From Candidatus Saccharibacteria bacterium UBA1103 (GTDB lineage Bacteria > Patescibacteriota > Saccharimonadia > Saccharimonadales > Saccharimonadaceae), in the NCBI GenBank assembly GCA_905373275.1, contig CAJPSI010000044.1, positions 1-5,927 of the forward strand: a DNA stretch of 5,927 bases, given 5' to 3'. Of this stretch, positions 1-5,102 are shown piece by piece. Both the position numbers and the translations under genes were made by a program. Position 1 is the stretch's first letter; each line of letters starts with the position of its first letter. The notes under the pieces are model-generated. The model was not told where the DNA came from. It saw only the letters and a program-made list of their open reading frames with translations, and did not search any database.

Positions 1-267
1 CAGTACGAGATCAACATGACCGGCCGCTGGAGCATGATTGAGAGCTTGGTCGGCAGTAAGGGGCGAGGCTTTATCCTGGCTGGACGAGCCATCCGCCTGG
101 CTCCATTATCTGAGAAAAATCAGCAGAAGGGCTTGACTAAGAAAGACGTCCTGCGAGCCAGGAAGCGTGCTCTCATGCGAGGGGTAGCCGCCATGGCAGT
201 TAATCTAGCCAGCCACACTAAGCCCACCGAGAAAGTCGCTGAATCCATTGCCAATAAGGCGATGTAG
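1..267 (+). CDS. C-terminal part of an unrecognised basic protein (5' end outside window)
   Basis: Frame 1 is open from the first base of the window to a TAG at 265-267, giving 88 residues. The first Met in the frame is at 16, but five codons before it are also open and no ribosome binding site precedes it, so I read this as the tail of a longer gene. The visible part is rich in Lys and Arg (for example KKDVLRARKRALMRG), with a helical, Ala-rich ending. I do not recognise a family and see no membrane segment, signal or catalytic motif. It is followed by 96 noncoding bases and then the promoter of the first membrane-protein gene, so it is probably not co-transcribed as an essential partner of that array. 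Coding status is likely because of the clean frame and codon use resembling the neighbours; function is unknown. Confidence 0.6.
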   Translation, partial: QYEINMTGRWSMIESLVGSKGRGFILAGRAIRLAPLSEKNQQKGLTKKDVLRARKRALMRGVAAMAVNLASHTKPTEKVAESIANKAM

Positions 268-323
268 ACTAAGCTAGCATTCCATCTCACGAGCCGGGCA
301 CTCCGCTTAGCGCATCCGACTCA

Positions 324-332
324 TGGTATAAT
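324..332 (+). promoter_or_regulatory. Extended -10 promoter of the first DUF2569-like gene
   Basis: TGGTATAAT is a perfect extended -10 element (TG, one base, TATAAT at 327-332). No good -35 hexamer is seen 16-18 bases upstream, which is usual for extended -10 promoters. The expected transcription start near 339 leaves a leader of about 25 bases carrying AAAGGGG (345-351), 12 bases before the ATG at 364. The 26 bases from GCACT (298) to the TGG are matched in length before the other two paralogues. Confidence 0.75.
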
Positions 333-363
333 AGCCACTAGAGTAAAGGGGTCTACACACTAT

Positions 364-1017
364 ATGGACAAACAAGATGGGCAATCTCAGCAATCAAGCT
401 TACATCAGCCGAGCGACACCGCTTATCTGTCTGAACCGGACTTAGCCGAGCCGCCTCGAGAGAAACAGCTCACTGATCAGCAGCGCCCAGCTCAGTCTCA
501 GGCTATACCGGCACAACCTGCGGCGACAAGCTCGTCACACCTCAATGGTATCGCAGGCTGGTTGGCCTTCTTTATGGTTGTCCTTATCATCGGTGCCCTT
601 CTTTTCCTTGGTGTCTTTTTTAACACACTGACTAAGGTTAACAAACCGCGATTTCTTCCTTCTGACTTACTTTTCCCTTTCGCCGATAACGTCTTGCCAA
701 TAAGCGACGACGAATCATCCTACATGGTTTCCGCTGTTATGGCGCCCGTTGTGGCAACACTGGCCATCGCCGCCGTGGTGGCGATTAGCCAGCGAAAGAG
801 GCTGGGCAAGCAGCTAGCTATCGCCACCTATATCTCTTACTTTGTTCATCAGGTGCTATACGTCGTCTTCAGTGTGGTGAGCAAAAGCTATTATGTGAAG
901 CCTATCGACATTACCATCAGTATCGTTAGCTTCGTCATCATCATAGCGACCATAGCCGGACTACTCTGCTTATATTTCTTCACCTCCAGGCGAGTCAAGG
1001 AGACACTGGTCGAGTAA
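364..1017 (+). CDS. DUF2569-like four-helix membrane protein, copy 1
   Basis: A 217-residue protein with a long polar N-terminus (about 1-62) rich in Gln, Pro and Ser, likely disordered and cytoplasmic. Four hydrophobic segments follow at about 65-88, 121-142, 150-173 and 181-206. The first begins with GWLAFF, and the end reads YFFTSRRVKETLVE. A GWL opening and a S-K/R-R-V-K-x-T ending are what I recall of the DUF2569 family of small bacterial membrane proteins, whose function is not known. A basic loop (QRKRLGKQLAIATY) joins helices 2 and 3. Compared with its two paralogues this copy has about 20 extra residues (about 92-119), including an acidic stretch, between helices 1 and 2. The start at 364 is supported by AAAGGGG upstream and by its match to the MDKQN start of copy 3. 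The family assignment is from memory of the motifs; a role in the envelope is inference. Confidence 0.85.
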   Translation: MDKQDGQSQQSSLHQPSDTAYLSEPDLAEPPREKQLTDQQRPAQSQAIPAQPAATSSSHLNGIAGWLAFFMVVLIIGALLFLGVFFNTLTKVNKPRFLPSDLLFPFADNVLPISDDESSYMVSAVMAPVVATLAIAAVVAISQRKRLGKQLAIATYISYFVHQVLYVVFSVVSKSYYVKPIDITISIVSFVIIIATIAGLLCLYFFTSRRVKETLVE

Positions 1018-1049
1018 GCTAGCGCACTTTACCCGATGTCACAAGCTCA

Positions 1050-1058
1050 TAGCATAAT
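1050..1058 (+). promoter_or_regulatory. Probable weak promoter of the second DUF2569-like gene
   Basis: TAGCATAAT aligns exactly with the TGGTATAAT of copies 1 and 3 when the units are lined up on GCACT (1024). The -10 hexamer CATAAT (1053-1058) keeps five of six consensus bases, but the extended TG is changed to TA. This suggests a weaker promoter derived from the same ancestor, or one that has decayed because read-through from copy 1 suffices. The predicted start near 1065 precedes an AGGAG site at 1071-1075. Confidence 0.5.
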
Positions 1059-1086
1059 CATTACCGAAGCAGGAGAGACTAGCACT

Positions 1087-1659
1087 ATGAATGAACAAAA
1101 TCAGCAACACAAACAATCGGTGTTACGCGAGCCGGATATCCCTCGTCAACTATCCAAGCCGGCACCTACCTCAACTGAAATGCCTCATGAGAGGCAACCC
1201 GTCAGCCGGCAGAGCTCCGCTCAACCCCGGATTTCACCAGTGCAGTATGCATTAGCGACGCCACCACCCAAGGATGTCGCAGGCTGGCTAGCCTTCTTTA
1301 TGTTTGTCGTCACCATTGGTGCTCTGGTCTCCGCCACCATGTTCTTCACCTCGCTACTCGACATTAGCCAGCCGTATGCAATTATCTCGATCATCATGGC
1401 ACCCATCGTCGTTACACTAGCCATTGCCACTGCAGTCATGGTCAGTCGGCGAAAGAAGCTGGGTGGACGACTAGCCATCGCTACCCTTATCGCATCATTC
1501 CTACATACGATATTAATGACTGTCACCTATACACTTATTGATGGCTTAGAAACATCTGTAGTGATTATTTACATTGCCATTATGCAGGCTATTGCCGCCT
1601 TTCTGTGTTGCCTGTACTTCCGTATCTCCAGGCGAGCCAAGGAGACATTGGTCGGGTGA
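1087..1659 (+). CDS. DUF2569-like four-helix membrane protein, copy 2
   Basis: I place the start at the ATG at 1087, giving 190 residues, rather than at the upstream in-frame ATG at 1036. The protein then begins MNEQNQQHKQ, matching MDKQNEQPKQ of copy 3. AGGAG (1071-1075) lies 11 bases upstream, and the aligned promoter (1053-1058) lies downstream of 1036, inside the longer reading. The Gln/Pro-rich N-terminus (1-64) shares an E-R/K-Q-P-V-x-x-Q pattern with copy 3. Hydrophobic segments are at about 66-90, 98-119, 128-150 and 156-178. GWLAFF, the RRKKLGGRLAIAT loop and the SRRAKETLVG ending are conserved. The stop is TGA, so TGA is not reassigned here. Function is unknown, as for its paralogues. 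Confidence 0.82.
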   Translation: MNEQNQQHKQSVLREPDIPRQLSKPAPTSTEMPHERQPVSRQSSAQPRISPVQYALATPPPKDVAGWLAFFMFVVTIGALVSATMFFTSLLDISQPYAIISIIMAPIVVTLAIATAVMVSRRKKLGGRLAIATLIASFLHTILMTVTYTLIDGLETSVVIIYIAIMQAIAAFLCCLYFRISRRAKETLVG

Positions 1660-1689
1660 AAGAGCACTTAGCTGATATGCTTAGACTCG

Positions 1690-1698
1690 TGGTATAAT
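1690..1698 (+). promoter_or_regulatory. Extended -10 promoter of the third DUF2569-like gene
   Basis: TGGTATAAT again, followed by AGCCACCAG where copy 1 has AGCCACTAG. The flanking CTCGTGGTATAATAGCCAC differs from copy 1 by a single base. The start is expected near 1705, and the ATG at 1724 is preceded by a strong AAAGGAG (1711-1717, six-base spacing). Of the three units this has the best combined promoter and ribosome binding site. Confidence 0.75.
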
Positions 1699-1723
1699 AG
1701 CCACCAGGATAAAGGAGAATATC

Positions 1724-2314
1724 ATGGATAAACAAAATGAACAGCCCAAACAACCAAAAGCACCTAAGCCAAACGCCGCCCAGCAGCTATTTGGCCCGGC
1801 TCCGGCACCGGCTGAGACACCTTACGAGAAGCAACCCGTCAATCAGCAGTACTTCGCTCAGCCTCAGGCTGCGCCGGTACAATACGTGGTGATGGCGCCG
1901 TCGCTCAAAGGGGTAAAGGGCTGGTTAGCTTTCTTTATGGTCATCCTAGCCATCGACGCCCTGATCTATGTCGGTGTCTTCTTCAATTCACTATTAAATC
2001 TCTCTGTTGCCACCTCTGTCATCTCGGCTATTATGGCGCCCATCATCGTCGCACTGTCCATCTCAGCTGTGGTGACGATTAATATGCAAAAGAAGTTGGG
2101 TAAACGGCTGGCCATCGCCACCTACCTCGTCACACTATTGCACTCGGTAATAAATATTATAGTTACTAATGTTGGCGTGCCCGGTAATGGGTTTGATACG
2201 ACCACTGACATAGTGAATGCTATCAGTGGTCTCACCAGCCAAGTAATCGTTTCCGGCTTGCTCTGCCTCTACTTCTGCGTCTCCAAGCGAGTCAAAGAAA
2301 CGCTGATCGACTAG
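1724..2314 (+). CDS. DUF2569-like four-helix membrane protein, copy 3
   Basis: A 196-residue paralogue of the two preceding genes. The N-terminus (1-63) is rich in Gln, Pro, Lys and Ala and contains two Pro-Ala runs. Hydrophobic segments lie at about 66-92, 97-119, 128-150 and 160-184. Conserved marks are GWLAFF (66-71), the basic MQKKLGKRLAIATY loop between helices 2 and 3, and the SKRVKETLID ending, which is closest to the DUF2569 C-terminal pattern as I recall it. The start is fixed by a strong AAAGGAG six bases upstream. An Asp (about residue 78, AIDAL) in helix 1 replaces a Gly found in the other two copies and is unusual inside a membrane span. Molecular function is unknown. Confidence 0.85.
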   Translation: MDKQNEQPKQPKAPKPNAAQQLFGPAPAPAETPYEKQPVNQQYFAQPQAAPVQYVVMAPSLKGVKGWLAFFMVILAIDALIYVGVFFNSLLNLSVATSVISAIMAPIIVALSISAVVTINMQKKLGKRLAIATYLVTLLHSVINIIVTNVGVPGNGFDTTTDIVNAISGLTSQVIVSGLLCLYFCVSKRVKETLID

Positions 2315-2336
2315 CCTAGCCGGACTTACTAACGGT

Positions 2337-2370
2337 CAATATCTGCACCTGCTAGTAGGGCGCAGATTTG
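2337..2370 (+). terminator. Probable terminator hairpin after the membrane-protein array
   Basis: Perfect arms ATCTGC (2341-2346) and GCAGAT (2362-2367) can be extended to nine pairs by CAA/TTG around one bulged T. Inside, CCT (2348-2350) and AGG (2357-2359) can also pair. The stretch that follows is T-rich (TCTATTTATCTTT, 2372-2384) but not a clean T run. It lies 23 bases past the stop of the third copy, between convergent genes, which is where a terminator is expected. Confidence 0.5.
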
Positions 2371-2384
2371 GTCTATTTATCTTT

Positions 2385-2529
2385 ACACCCCGGGTTAAGG
2401 AAGATCACACGGCTTTGATTATTGTAGCATAAGGGCAGGCAGGGGAGTGTCAAATTTCGCTGATTCCATGCCCGGATTACAGCAAGATAACGCACTCTAG
2501 AACTAATGTCACAAACCCATCGCTTCTTT
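2385..2529. other. Convergent intergenic stretch, nothing identified
   Basis: This is the spacer between the ends of the third membrane-protein gene and the leftward Nudix gene. I see no convincing reading frame, RNA gene or promoter. A short GGGCA/TGCCC inverted repeat (2433-2437, 2469-2473) has a 31-base gap and no T run, so it is not called. No A run is visible on the + strand, so a classical terminator for the leftward Nudix transcript is not evident. Confidence 0.4.
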
Positions 2530-3024
2530 TTATTGGCAATTTTTAGCCTTGCGATATGCTCGCATGATTGTCTCTAGGCTCACACTATGTCGGAAGTTTA
2601 TGTCGTCAATCTTGTCCAGATCAACCCACTCCGGTGTGCCGTTGGTGTAGGTCTTCTCGCTGTCGGTTATGTTGTCATTATTGATTTGCCCGTGCAATTG
2701 GCTATGGGTAAAGTACAGCTGGATTGACTGATTAGCTTGCGCCTCGGCGTTGCGCTTGAAGAAAGTAGTTGCCTGATGAATGATTTTATCCGGCATGATA
2801 GTCAGCCCAGTCTCTTCCTTGACTTCACGGACAATTGATTCCTCGATCGCTTCGCCTTTCTCGACACCGCCGCCAATCAAGCTATAACCATCCCATTGCC
2901 GAGTCAAAAGGATCTTATTATCCTCAATAATCACTGCGTATACGCCTACACGAATATTCAGCTCGTCAACGGGAACGGTGTATTGATTACCGTAAACGTC
3001 TTTACAAACGATGGTCTTAGCCAT
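2530..3024 (-). CDS. Nudix hydrolase
   Basis: A 164-residue cytoplasmic protein with a complete Nudix box at residues 52-74: G52, E58, the R66-E67 pair, E70-E71, G73 and a final Leu, in the exact GX5EX7REUXEEXGU spacing. These Glu residues bind the divalent metal needed to hydrolyse nucleoside-diphosphate-X bonds. The usual features surround it: a VYAVIIEDNKILLTRQ strand before the box and a PEWVDLDKI segment (131-139) near the end. The substrate cannot be told from sequence; nucleotide clean-up or a sugar-nucleotide are both possible. The start has GGAG four bases upstream, and only one base separates it from the stop of the restriction-enzyme remnant. Translation may therefore once have been coupled to that gene. 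No own promoter is evident, so it may be read from the CHAP promoter. Confidence 0.92.
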   Translation of the reverse strand: MAKTIVCKDVYGNQYTVPVDELNIRVGVYAVIIEDNKILLTRQWDGYSLIGGGVEKGEAIEESIVREVKEETGLTIMPDKIIHQATTFFKRNAEAQANQSIQLYFTHSQLHGQINNDNITDSEKTYTNGTPEWVDLDKIDDINFRHSVSLETIMRAYRKAKNCQ

Positions 3025-3025
3025 T

Positions 3026-3258
3026 TTACTCCATCTCTTTCACTTTTTCCTCGATGAAGCGGATTTCTCTATCATCAAGTCCATATTTGCTACCAATATC
3101 TCCGAGAAAGATCCGCCGATATACCCGCTTCTTTCATCCATATTGCCCCAAGCTTTTGGGACAAACAACTTATACTTCTCCAGCATAGGACTTTCTTTGA
3201 TAAGTTTGCTTCTTTCAATAAATACATGACTCCGTTTCCTACATTCCAATCCACAAGC
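3026..3258 (-). pseudogene. Remnant of the C-terminus of an Eco57I-like restriction-modification enzyme
   Basis: Two reading frames on the minus strand each carry a recognisable piece. The first (about 3250-3097) reads through LEKYKLFVPKAWGN and YIGGSFSEI. This resembles the K-x-x-V/F-x-P/S-K-A-x-G segment near the C-terminus of Eco57I-type methylase/nuclease proteins. The second frame (about 3094-3026) reads SKYGLDDREIRFIEEKVKEM and then TAA, which resembles the KYGL-x-x-E-E-I-x-F-I-E ending of the same proteins. In intact relatives I recall tens of residues between these pieces, so an internal deletion with a frame change is inferred. Everything upstream, including any methylase motifs, is gone, cut off at or near the CHAP stop codon (3266). 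The stretch looks richer in A+T than its surroundings. The family call is from motif memory and could be checked by a profile search. Confidence 0.6.
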
Positions 3259-3265
3259 GCCGAGC

Positions 3266-3871
3266 TTATTCAAGCGCCGCAAAGCCTTTGATCGGACCAT
3301 CACTACTGAAGTCAAACCGTTGCACCATAATGGTATCGCCTTCGTCGCCGCCGATAGTGACAGCCTTACCCTTGTCGTATTTCAGGAAGAAGTTAACATG
3401 CTCGTCTCGCTGACTACCTTTATCATAAAAGATCAGGTCTCCCGGCTGCAGATGATAGTTATCACCCCGATCGTGGAATCTGCCGGCTGCCCGATAGTAC
3501 GCCTCTAGGCTACGTACGCCCGAGATCCGCCAGCCGCCATTATGCGGGTTGGTCAGTGACGCCCCGGCCTCGTGTGCCACCCAGCTAACGAAATTGACAC
3601 ACCAGCTCTGTTTTTCTCCCTGACTATAGTAAGTGCCCGGCTGAGGCTTGGCAAATTGCTGGCTCAAGATGCCAACTACTTTCGCCCTGAGCGGAGACAA
3701 TTCCTTAGTCGAGAGATCAGGGAAGCTACCCCGATCAACCATGCTTAGCGACTCCGGTCGGCGCAGGGTGGTGCTAATGTACAGGCACACACCCACCAAG
3801 ATCAGCACTATAGCGACACTAAAGATAATCAACTCAGACCAAGATGACCTGTCTTGTTGACCGTTTCCCAT
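3266..3871 (-). CDS. Membrane-anchored CHAP-domain peptidoglycan hydrolase
   Basis: A 201-residue protein. A short polar N-terminus is followed by one hydrophobic segment (about 14-34) with Arg residues just after it, most like a signal anchor. A linker (35-65) leads to a CHAP domain (about 70-200). The catalytic Cys is C91 in SWCVNFVSWVAHEAG and the catalytic His is H158 in EHVNFFL. The PGDLIFYD strand (143-150) before the His is typical, and D176/E177 after GG could be the third polar residue. CHAP enzymes are amidases or endopeptidases that cut the peptide part of peptidoglycan. An outward-facing anchored form suggests wall remodelling or attack on neighbouring cells; the choice is inference. 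The ATG at 3871 is the first start after an in-frame TAA and has no ribosome binding site. A -10 element ends seven bases before it, so the message is probably leaderless. Confidence 0.88.
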   Translation of the reverse strand: MGNGQQDRSSWSELIIFSVAIVLILVGVCLYISTTLRRPESLSMVDRGSFPDLSTKELSPLRAKVVGILSQQFAKPQPGTYYSQGEKQSWCVNFVSWVAHEAGASLTNPHNGGWRISGVRSLEAYYRAAGRFHDRGDNYHLQPGDLIFYDKGSQRDEHVNFFLKYDKGKAVTIGGDEGDTIMVQRFDFSSDGPIKGFAALE

Positions 3872-3878
3872 ACTAGAT

Positions 3879-3884
3879 ATTATA
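3879..3884 (-). promoter_or_regulatory. Promoter -10 of the CHAP gene, leaderless configuration
   Basis: Read on the minus strand, CTGTATAATATCTAGT precedes the ATG. TATAAT is a perfect -10 hexamer with only seven bases between it and the start codon, so transcription should begin at or within a base of the A of ATG. No Shine-Dalgarno sequence is present. The -35 position (about 3902-3907) has no good match and falls on the left arm of the 3904-3918 dyad. Confidence 0.65.
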
Positions 3885-3903
3885 CAGGTTTACCGCCCAG
3901 ACA

Positions 3904-3918
3904 CTAGCATTTTGCTAG
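3904..3918. promoter_or_regulatory. Perfect 6-3-6 dyad between divergent promoters, possible operator
   Basis: CTAGCA (3904-3909), TTT, TGCTAG (3913-3918) is a perfect inverted repeat. Its left arm covers the expected -35 position of the leftward CHAP promoter, and its right arm lies at or beside the -35 position of the rightward toxin-antitoxin promoter (-10 at 3939-3944). A dimeric regulator bound here could repress both. The arms are A+T-containing and short and no T run follows in a terminator arrangement, so an operator is preferred to a hairpin. Confidence 0.45.
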
Positions 3919-3938
3919 AGTTTTACTTCATTTTGGGC

Positions 3939-3944
3939 TAGAAT
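3939..3944 (+). promoter_or_regulatory. Promoter -10 of the Panacea-domain operon
   Basis: TAGAAT matches the -10 consensus at five of six positions. The predicted start near 3951 leaves a short leader with AAGGAG (3953-3958), six bases before the ATG at 3965. No convincing -35 hexamer is seen at 16-18 bases; TTGCTA (3912-3917) is a partial match but too far away at 21 bases. Confidence 0.5.
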
Positions 3945-3964
3945 ATCTGTATAAGGAGTATGAT

Positions 3965-4600
3965 ATGAGTGAACTGCGCAACCACACATACACCCCGGCC
4001 GGTAGTCTAGTCAAGCTCGTCCAGGCCCTCGGTTATCTGTTGTCTCTTGATGATAATAAAAAAATGAACCGAGTCAAGCTGATCAAGCTTCTCTGGGTAG
4101 CTGATCGCTTCCATATGAGACGATACGGTAGAACTGTCTCAGAGTCACGCTACTACGCTATGCCACACGGTCCGGTTTGCTCGCTGGCTTTAGATATAGC
4201 TCAGCTAAACCGGGATTTCGCACTGGACAATGATGATATTAGCTACATCAGCGAATTCTTTACCACTGACGGATACTCTACAGCGATGTCTAAGAACCCC
4301 GGGGAAGACTACCTGTCGGAGACGGATAAAGAGATGATGCGCAAAGCTTATCAGGTCTTTAATAGCGCCGAAGATTTTGACTTAGCTGACCAGATTAGCC
4401 ACAAGTACCCCGAGTGGCTACAGTACAAGTCATATTTTGATGGTGGTGAACGTAGCTCTCAACCGATTGACGAAGCTAAGTTCTTTGAGAATCCGGACAG
4501 AGACGATTATTTCGAAGAGGATAAAGATGTATTAGATGCCGCCCGAGAAGTATTTATAGAGCAACGAGAGATTGCCGATTCTATCAGTACCCAATCATAG
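3965..4600 (+). CDS. Panacea (SocA-like, DUF4065) domain protein, probable antitoxin
   Basis: A 211-residue soluble protein. Residues about 15-155 fit the Panacea domain: an N-terminal helix, then NRVKLIKLLWVADRFHMRRYGR (35-56) and YYAMPHGPVCS (63-73), the two most conserved blocks of the family. An S-x-x-D segment (about 118-121) and SHKYPEWLQY (145-154) follow. Panacea proteins include SocA, the proteolysis adaptor-antitoxin of Caulobacter, and the PanA antitoxins, which neutralise many unrelated toxins encoded beside them. The C-terminal part (about 165-211) is very acidic (for example DRDDYFEEDKDVLD) and could contact a basic partner. The gene has a strong ribosome binding site and its own promoter. 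It is followed after only two bases by a basic protein of unknown family, the expected antitoxin-then-toxin order. Domain call firm; antitoxin role inferred from context. Confidence 0.88.
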   Translation: MSELRNHTYTPAGSLVKLVQALGYLLSLDDNKKMNRVKLIKLLWVADRFHMRRYGRTVSESRYYAMPHGPVCSLALDIAQLNRDFALDNDDISYISEFFTTDGYSTAMSKNPGEDYLSETDKEMMRKAYQVFNSAEDFDLADQISHKYPEWLQYKSYFDGGERSSQPIDEAKFFENPDRDDYFEEDKDVLDAAREVFIEQREIADSISTQS

Positions 4601-4602
4601 CA

Positions 4603-5064
4603 ATGGTTCCTTCCGACCGGACAAGACAGCACCAAAGAAATATCCTCAAGAGCCTTCGGCAGGGTGATTTACTCAGGATTAAGGGTAACCAGCCGTTCAA
4701 GAGCCCGGATGTTTATCATGTTTTCGTCGTGCTAAATATTAACCCGGCCAAAGACGAACTGCTACTGGTAGTCAACGGGACTACGAAGTACTACAAGAGA
4801 ATGAGTTACTACCGGAAACGCAATATACCGCCGACCAAGCAACCCCTGTTATTCATAAGGGCAGGGAAATATCCATTCTTTAGCCGGGATACTTGCATTG
4901 ATTGCCAGAGCATATCTCGTTTTAATCCACATAAACTAGATGACTGCGACATTAAATTGATCGAGGGGTGTCTAGACGAAACTGACTTCAGCTTCATCAT
5001 TAGCTCCATTGCAACCAGCAGACAAATTAGCCCGCACTACAAGCAGCTGATTGGCATTCACTAG
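4603..5064 (+). CDS. Unknown basic protein, candidate toxin partner of the Panacea protein
   Basis: A 153-residue soluble protein starting two bases after the preceding stop, with no ribosome binding site of its own, so translation is probably coupled and lower than that of the upstream gene. I do not recognise the family. The order of elements is like a small beta-barrel: GDLLRIKG (21-28), YHVFVVLNI (38-46), DELLLVVNGTTKYY (51-64), a very basic stretch MSYYRKRNIPPTK (67-79), PLLFIRAGKYPFF (81-93), then DTCIDCQSISRF (96-107). The GD opening, the V-V-L strand, the hydrophobic strand ending in a Thr-rich turn and a late S/D-x-x-V/I-D segment recall MazF/PemK-type ribonucleases, but this is a weak structural resemblance only. 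The net charge is positive, opposite to the acidic tail of its neighbour. Four Cys (C98, C101, C115, C123) are present. Toxin role is inferred from the Panacea context. Confidence 0.7.
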   Translation: MVPSDRTRQHQRNILKSLRQGDLLRIKGNQPFKSPDVYHVFVVLNINPAKDELLLVVNGTTKYYKRMSYYRKRNIPPTKQPLLFIRAGKYPFFSRDTCIDCQSISRFNPHKLDDCDIKLIEGCLDETDFSFIISSIATSRQISPHYKQLIGIH

Positions 5065-5102
5065 ACCATCCGCTAATATCTTTCCCAATATAGCCACCTC
5101 GT

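Larger units (their letters stand above)
298..2314 (+). repeat. Tandem triplication of promoter plus membrane-protein gene
   Basis: Three consecutive units start at 298, 1024 and 1664. Each starts with GCACT, has exactly 26 bases before a TGG/TAG-plus-TATAAT-like element, then a purine-rich ribosome binding site, then a gene for a homologous four-helix membrane protein. Unit lengths are about 726, 640 and 651 bases. Identity is highest in the DNA around the Gly-Trp-Leu-Ala-Phe-Phe motif and at the gene ends. The last 34 bases of the first two genes (984-1017 and 1626-1659) differ at only four positions. The copies have diverged clearly elsewhere, so this is an old or partly homogenised expansion rather than an assembly artefact. 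Confidence 0.8.

Noticed and set aside
269..310. CTAAGC/GCTTAG inverted repeat as a terminator after the first gene
   Set aside because: Six-base arms with a 30-base gap and no T run; the second arm lies in the upstream region shared by the promoter repeats.
1036..1086. Upstream in-frame start giving a 207-residue version of copy 2
   Set aside because: It lies upstream of the aligned -10 element, has no ribosome binding site, and adds 17 residues with no counterpart in the paralogues; the ATG at 1087 matches their starts.
1221..1526. Minus-strand open frame of 101 codons
   Set aside because: It is antisense to the conserved membrane helices of copy 2 and has no family features.
2433..2473. 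GGGCA/TGCCC inverted repeat as a terminator or RNA element
   Set aside because: Arms of five bases with a 31-base gap and no T run are within chance expectation.
3011..3229. Plus-strand open frame of 72 codons
   Set aside because: It is antisense to the restriction-enzyme remnant, hydrophobic by accident of the complementary strand, and has no ribosome binding site.
3040..3315. Intact 91-residue minus-strand gene
   Set aside because: Its first part overlaps the end of the CHAP gene in another frame and its end is out of frame with the recognisable enzyme ending; it is better read as part of a frame-disrupted remnant.
3320..3860. Two plus-strand open frames (3320-3508 and 3648-3860)
   Set aside because: Both are antisense to the CHAP gene, whose catalytic motifs prove the minus-strand frame.
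4809..5009. Minus-strand open frame of 66 codons
   Set aside because: It is antisense to the candidate toxin gene and has no supporting start signal.
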